From positions 1-23,080 of the forward strand of contig CALFUG010000167.1 of assembly GCA_937928455.1 (NCBI GenBank): a stretch of 23,080 bases of DNA. Direction: 5' to 3'. Shown here piece after piece: positions 22,049 to 23,080 of the stretch. This stretch comes from an uncultured Clostridia bacterium (GTDB lineage Bacteria > Bacillota > Clostridia > Peptostreptococcales > Anaerovoracaceae). The notes beneath the pieces were generated by a model. That model worked only from the letters and a program-made list of their open reading frames with translations, searched no databases and had not been told where the DNA came from. Both the position numbers and the translations under genes were made by a program. Position 1 is the first letter of the stretch, and each line of letters starts with the position of its first letter.

Positions 22049-22930
22049 TTAAGAATACTTATTTCTCTCCTTTGTCATCAGTTCATCCATCTGCTGACGA
22101 TAGGATTCATAACGACTTCTGGGCAACCAGCCCTCCTCCAGGGCTTCCCGAACCTTACAACCCGGTTCGTTCAAGTGCTGACAATTATGAAAACGACACT
22201 GAGAAGACCATTTTATCATATCCGGATAACAGGAGGCTAATTCACGAGACTCCTCTCCTACCGTGTCAAAAGAAGTGAATCCAGGAGTGTCAAATAAATC
22301 GGTATCCTCTTGAATGGAGAATATTTCCACGTGCCTCGTGGTATGCTTGCCTCTTTCGGTTTTCGTACTAATTTCACCCACGGAAGCCGAAGCTCCCGGT
22401 AATAAGTCGTTTAGCAGGGTAGATTTCCCCACACCGCTAGGCCCCACCAAGGCGGCAGAGGAACCTTTTAAACCAGCCTTTATTTCTTCCAACCCTTCTC
22501 CTGTCAACCCATTGACTAAAAAACAGGGATATGTGTTTTCATAAATTGCCCGAATGCTATCTATGTCTTCTTGGGTGGCCAAATCCACCTTATTCATCAA
22601 AATTTTAGCACCCGCATCTCCTTTTTCCGCCATCACCAACAGCCGGTCCAAGATCAACAGATTATAGCGGGGTTTATGAAAGGACATTACCACCAGAAGC
22701 GTATCCACATTGGCAATGGGTGGTCGTATAAACCAATTGCTTCTTGGCTTAATTTTTTCCACTACCCCGGTTCTATCCTCCAGAAGACTCCATTCCACCC
22801 AATCTCCCACCATGGGGGTGATGCCCTGTTTCTTAAATATGCCACGGGCTCTGCATGGAACTTCTTCTCCACCATCTATGGGTCTTATAAAGTAGAATCC
22901 ACCCACTCCCCGAATGATTTTTCCTTCCAT
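22049..22930 (-). CDS. rsgA: Small ribosomal subunit biogenesis GTPase RsgA
   Basis: RsgA (YloQ/YjeQ) is a circularly permuted GTPase that checks late 30S subunit assembly. In 293 aa: N-terminal OB-fold (1-70), then the permuted G motifs G4 NKVD (113-116), G1 GPSGVGKST (163-171), switch region TERGKHTTRH (191-200) and G3 DTPG (214-217). A C-terminal zinc knuckle follows (C245, C250, H252, C258). The ATG at 22928-22930 follows the kinase stop codon with no gap (TAGATG), so translation is probably coupled. GGGAG about 12 bases upstream is the only ribosome-binding candidate. Confidence 0.97.
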   Translation of the reverse strand: MEGKIIRGVGGFYFIRPIDGGEEVPCRARGIFKKQGITPMVGDWVEWSLLEDRTGVVEKIKPRSNWFIRPPIANVDTLLVVMSFHKPRYNLLILDRLLVMAEKGDAGAKILMNKVDLATQEDIDSIRAIYENTYPCFLVNGLTGEGLEEIKAGLKGSSAALVGPSGVGKSTLLNDLLPGASASVGEISTKTERGKHTTRHVEIFSIQEDTDLFDTPGFTSFDTVGEESRELASCYPDMIKWSSQCRFHNCQHLNEPGCKVREALEEGWLPRSRYESYRQQMDELMTKERNKYS

Positions 22931-23080
22931 CTAAAACAGTTCTCCCGTTCGGAAATTTACCTGATAACGGGCTACTTCCGTGGTATCAAAGATGACGGCT
23001 ACCGTACCCTCTCCCACTCCAGATAAGGTCACAGTGCCCCCACCATCACTCTTGGCCCTTTGCGCATTGGATAAAACATT
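22931..23080 (-). CDS. prkC: C-terminal end of a probable PASTA Ser/Thr protein kinase (partial)
   Basis: The last 49 codons of a gene that enters from the right edge, ending TAG at 22931-22933. The visible part (VTLSGVGEGTVAVIFDTTEV, then YQVNFRTGELF) looks like a beta-rich extracellular tail. No kinase motif is inside the window. The call rests mainly on synteny: in Firmicutes the gene immediately before rsgA-rpe is prkC/pknB, a membrane Ser/Thr kinase with extracellular PASTA repeats. Treat the product name as probable rather than shown. Confidence 0.55.
   Translation of the reverse strand, partial: NVLSNAQRAKSDGGGTVTLSGVGEGTVAVIFDTTEVARYQVNFRTGELF

Noticed and set aside
1..23080. CRISPR arrays, tRNAs, rRNAs, transposases, integrases
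   Set aside because: No spaced repeats, cloverleaf-like CCA-ended sequences or mobile-element protein motifs were seen on either strand.

Overview
The window looks like a chromosomal segment of an anaerobic, low-to-moderate GC Gram-positive bacterium of class Clostridia. Three things suggest this: the gene orders prkC-rsgA-rpe and tig-clpP-clpX-lon, a soluble three-subunit flavin/iron-sulfur oxidoreductase of the electron-bifurcating type, and strong GGAGG ribosome-binding sites almost everywhere. A placement near Alkaliphilus/Tindallia-type Clostridia is only a guess. Every supported gene lies on the minus strand, so transcription runs from high to low coordinates. No tRNA, rRNA, insertion sequence, phage gene or CRISPR array was seen.

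In order of transcription: (1) 23080-21354 carries the end of a probable PASTA-type Ser/Thr kinase (prkC), the ribosome-assembly GTPase rsgA and ribulose-5-phosphate 3-epimerase rpe, closed by a clear intrinsic terminator. (2) 21267-15566 is a compact Tad/Flp-pilus-like operon with its own promoter: a SAF-domain CpaB-like protein, a TadZ/CpaE-like ATPase, a TadA/CpaF-like ATPase, TadB- and TadC-like membrane proteins, then four small proteins that all begin MK-x-(I/F)-IV. Two of these are tiny (46 and 52 aa, one with a TTG start) and easily missed. A possible fifth small frame appears broken by an 11-bp tandem duplication. No prepilin peptidase, secretin or leader-bearing pilin was found.

(3) 15548-13112 holds a beta-CASP metallo-beta-lactamase RNase-like gene, whose promoter sits inside a perfect 9-bp inverted repeat, followed by uridine kinase. 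(4) 13012-11595 holds a class III (GabT-like) aminotransferase with its own promoter and a strong hairpin terminator. (5) 11456-5700 encodes a NuoE-like, a NuoF-like and a 1165-residue fusion subunit (NuoG-type 2Fe-2S + NfnB/GltD-type FAD/NAD(P) module + ferredoxins + a molybdopterin-oxidoreductase-like domain with no catalytic Cys/Sec). The set resembles a Sporomusa-type Nfn (Stn) or related NAD(H)/NADP(H)/ferredoxin bifurcating complex. (6) 5651-3881 carries an orphan PTS EIIC-like membrane protein and a CYTH-domain phosphatase, closed by a terminator. (7) 3838-1 is the protein quality-control operon tig-clpP-clpX-lon, with a structured 5' leader; lon runs off the left edge.

The most unusual part is the Tad-like operon: apparently leaderless pseudopilin-like proteins, two ATPases with non-canonical P-loops, an apparently leaderless mRNA start and a possible slippage-prone small frame. 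The second is the oxidoreductase operon, because of the architecture of its large subunit.
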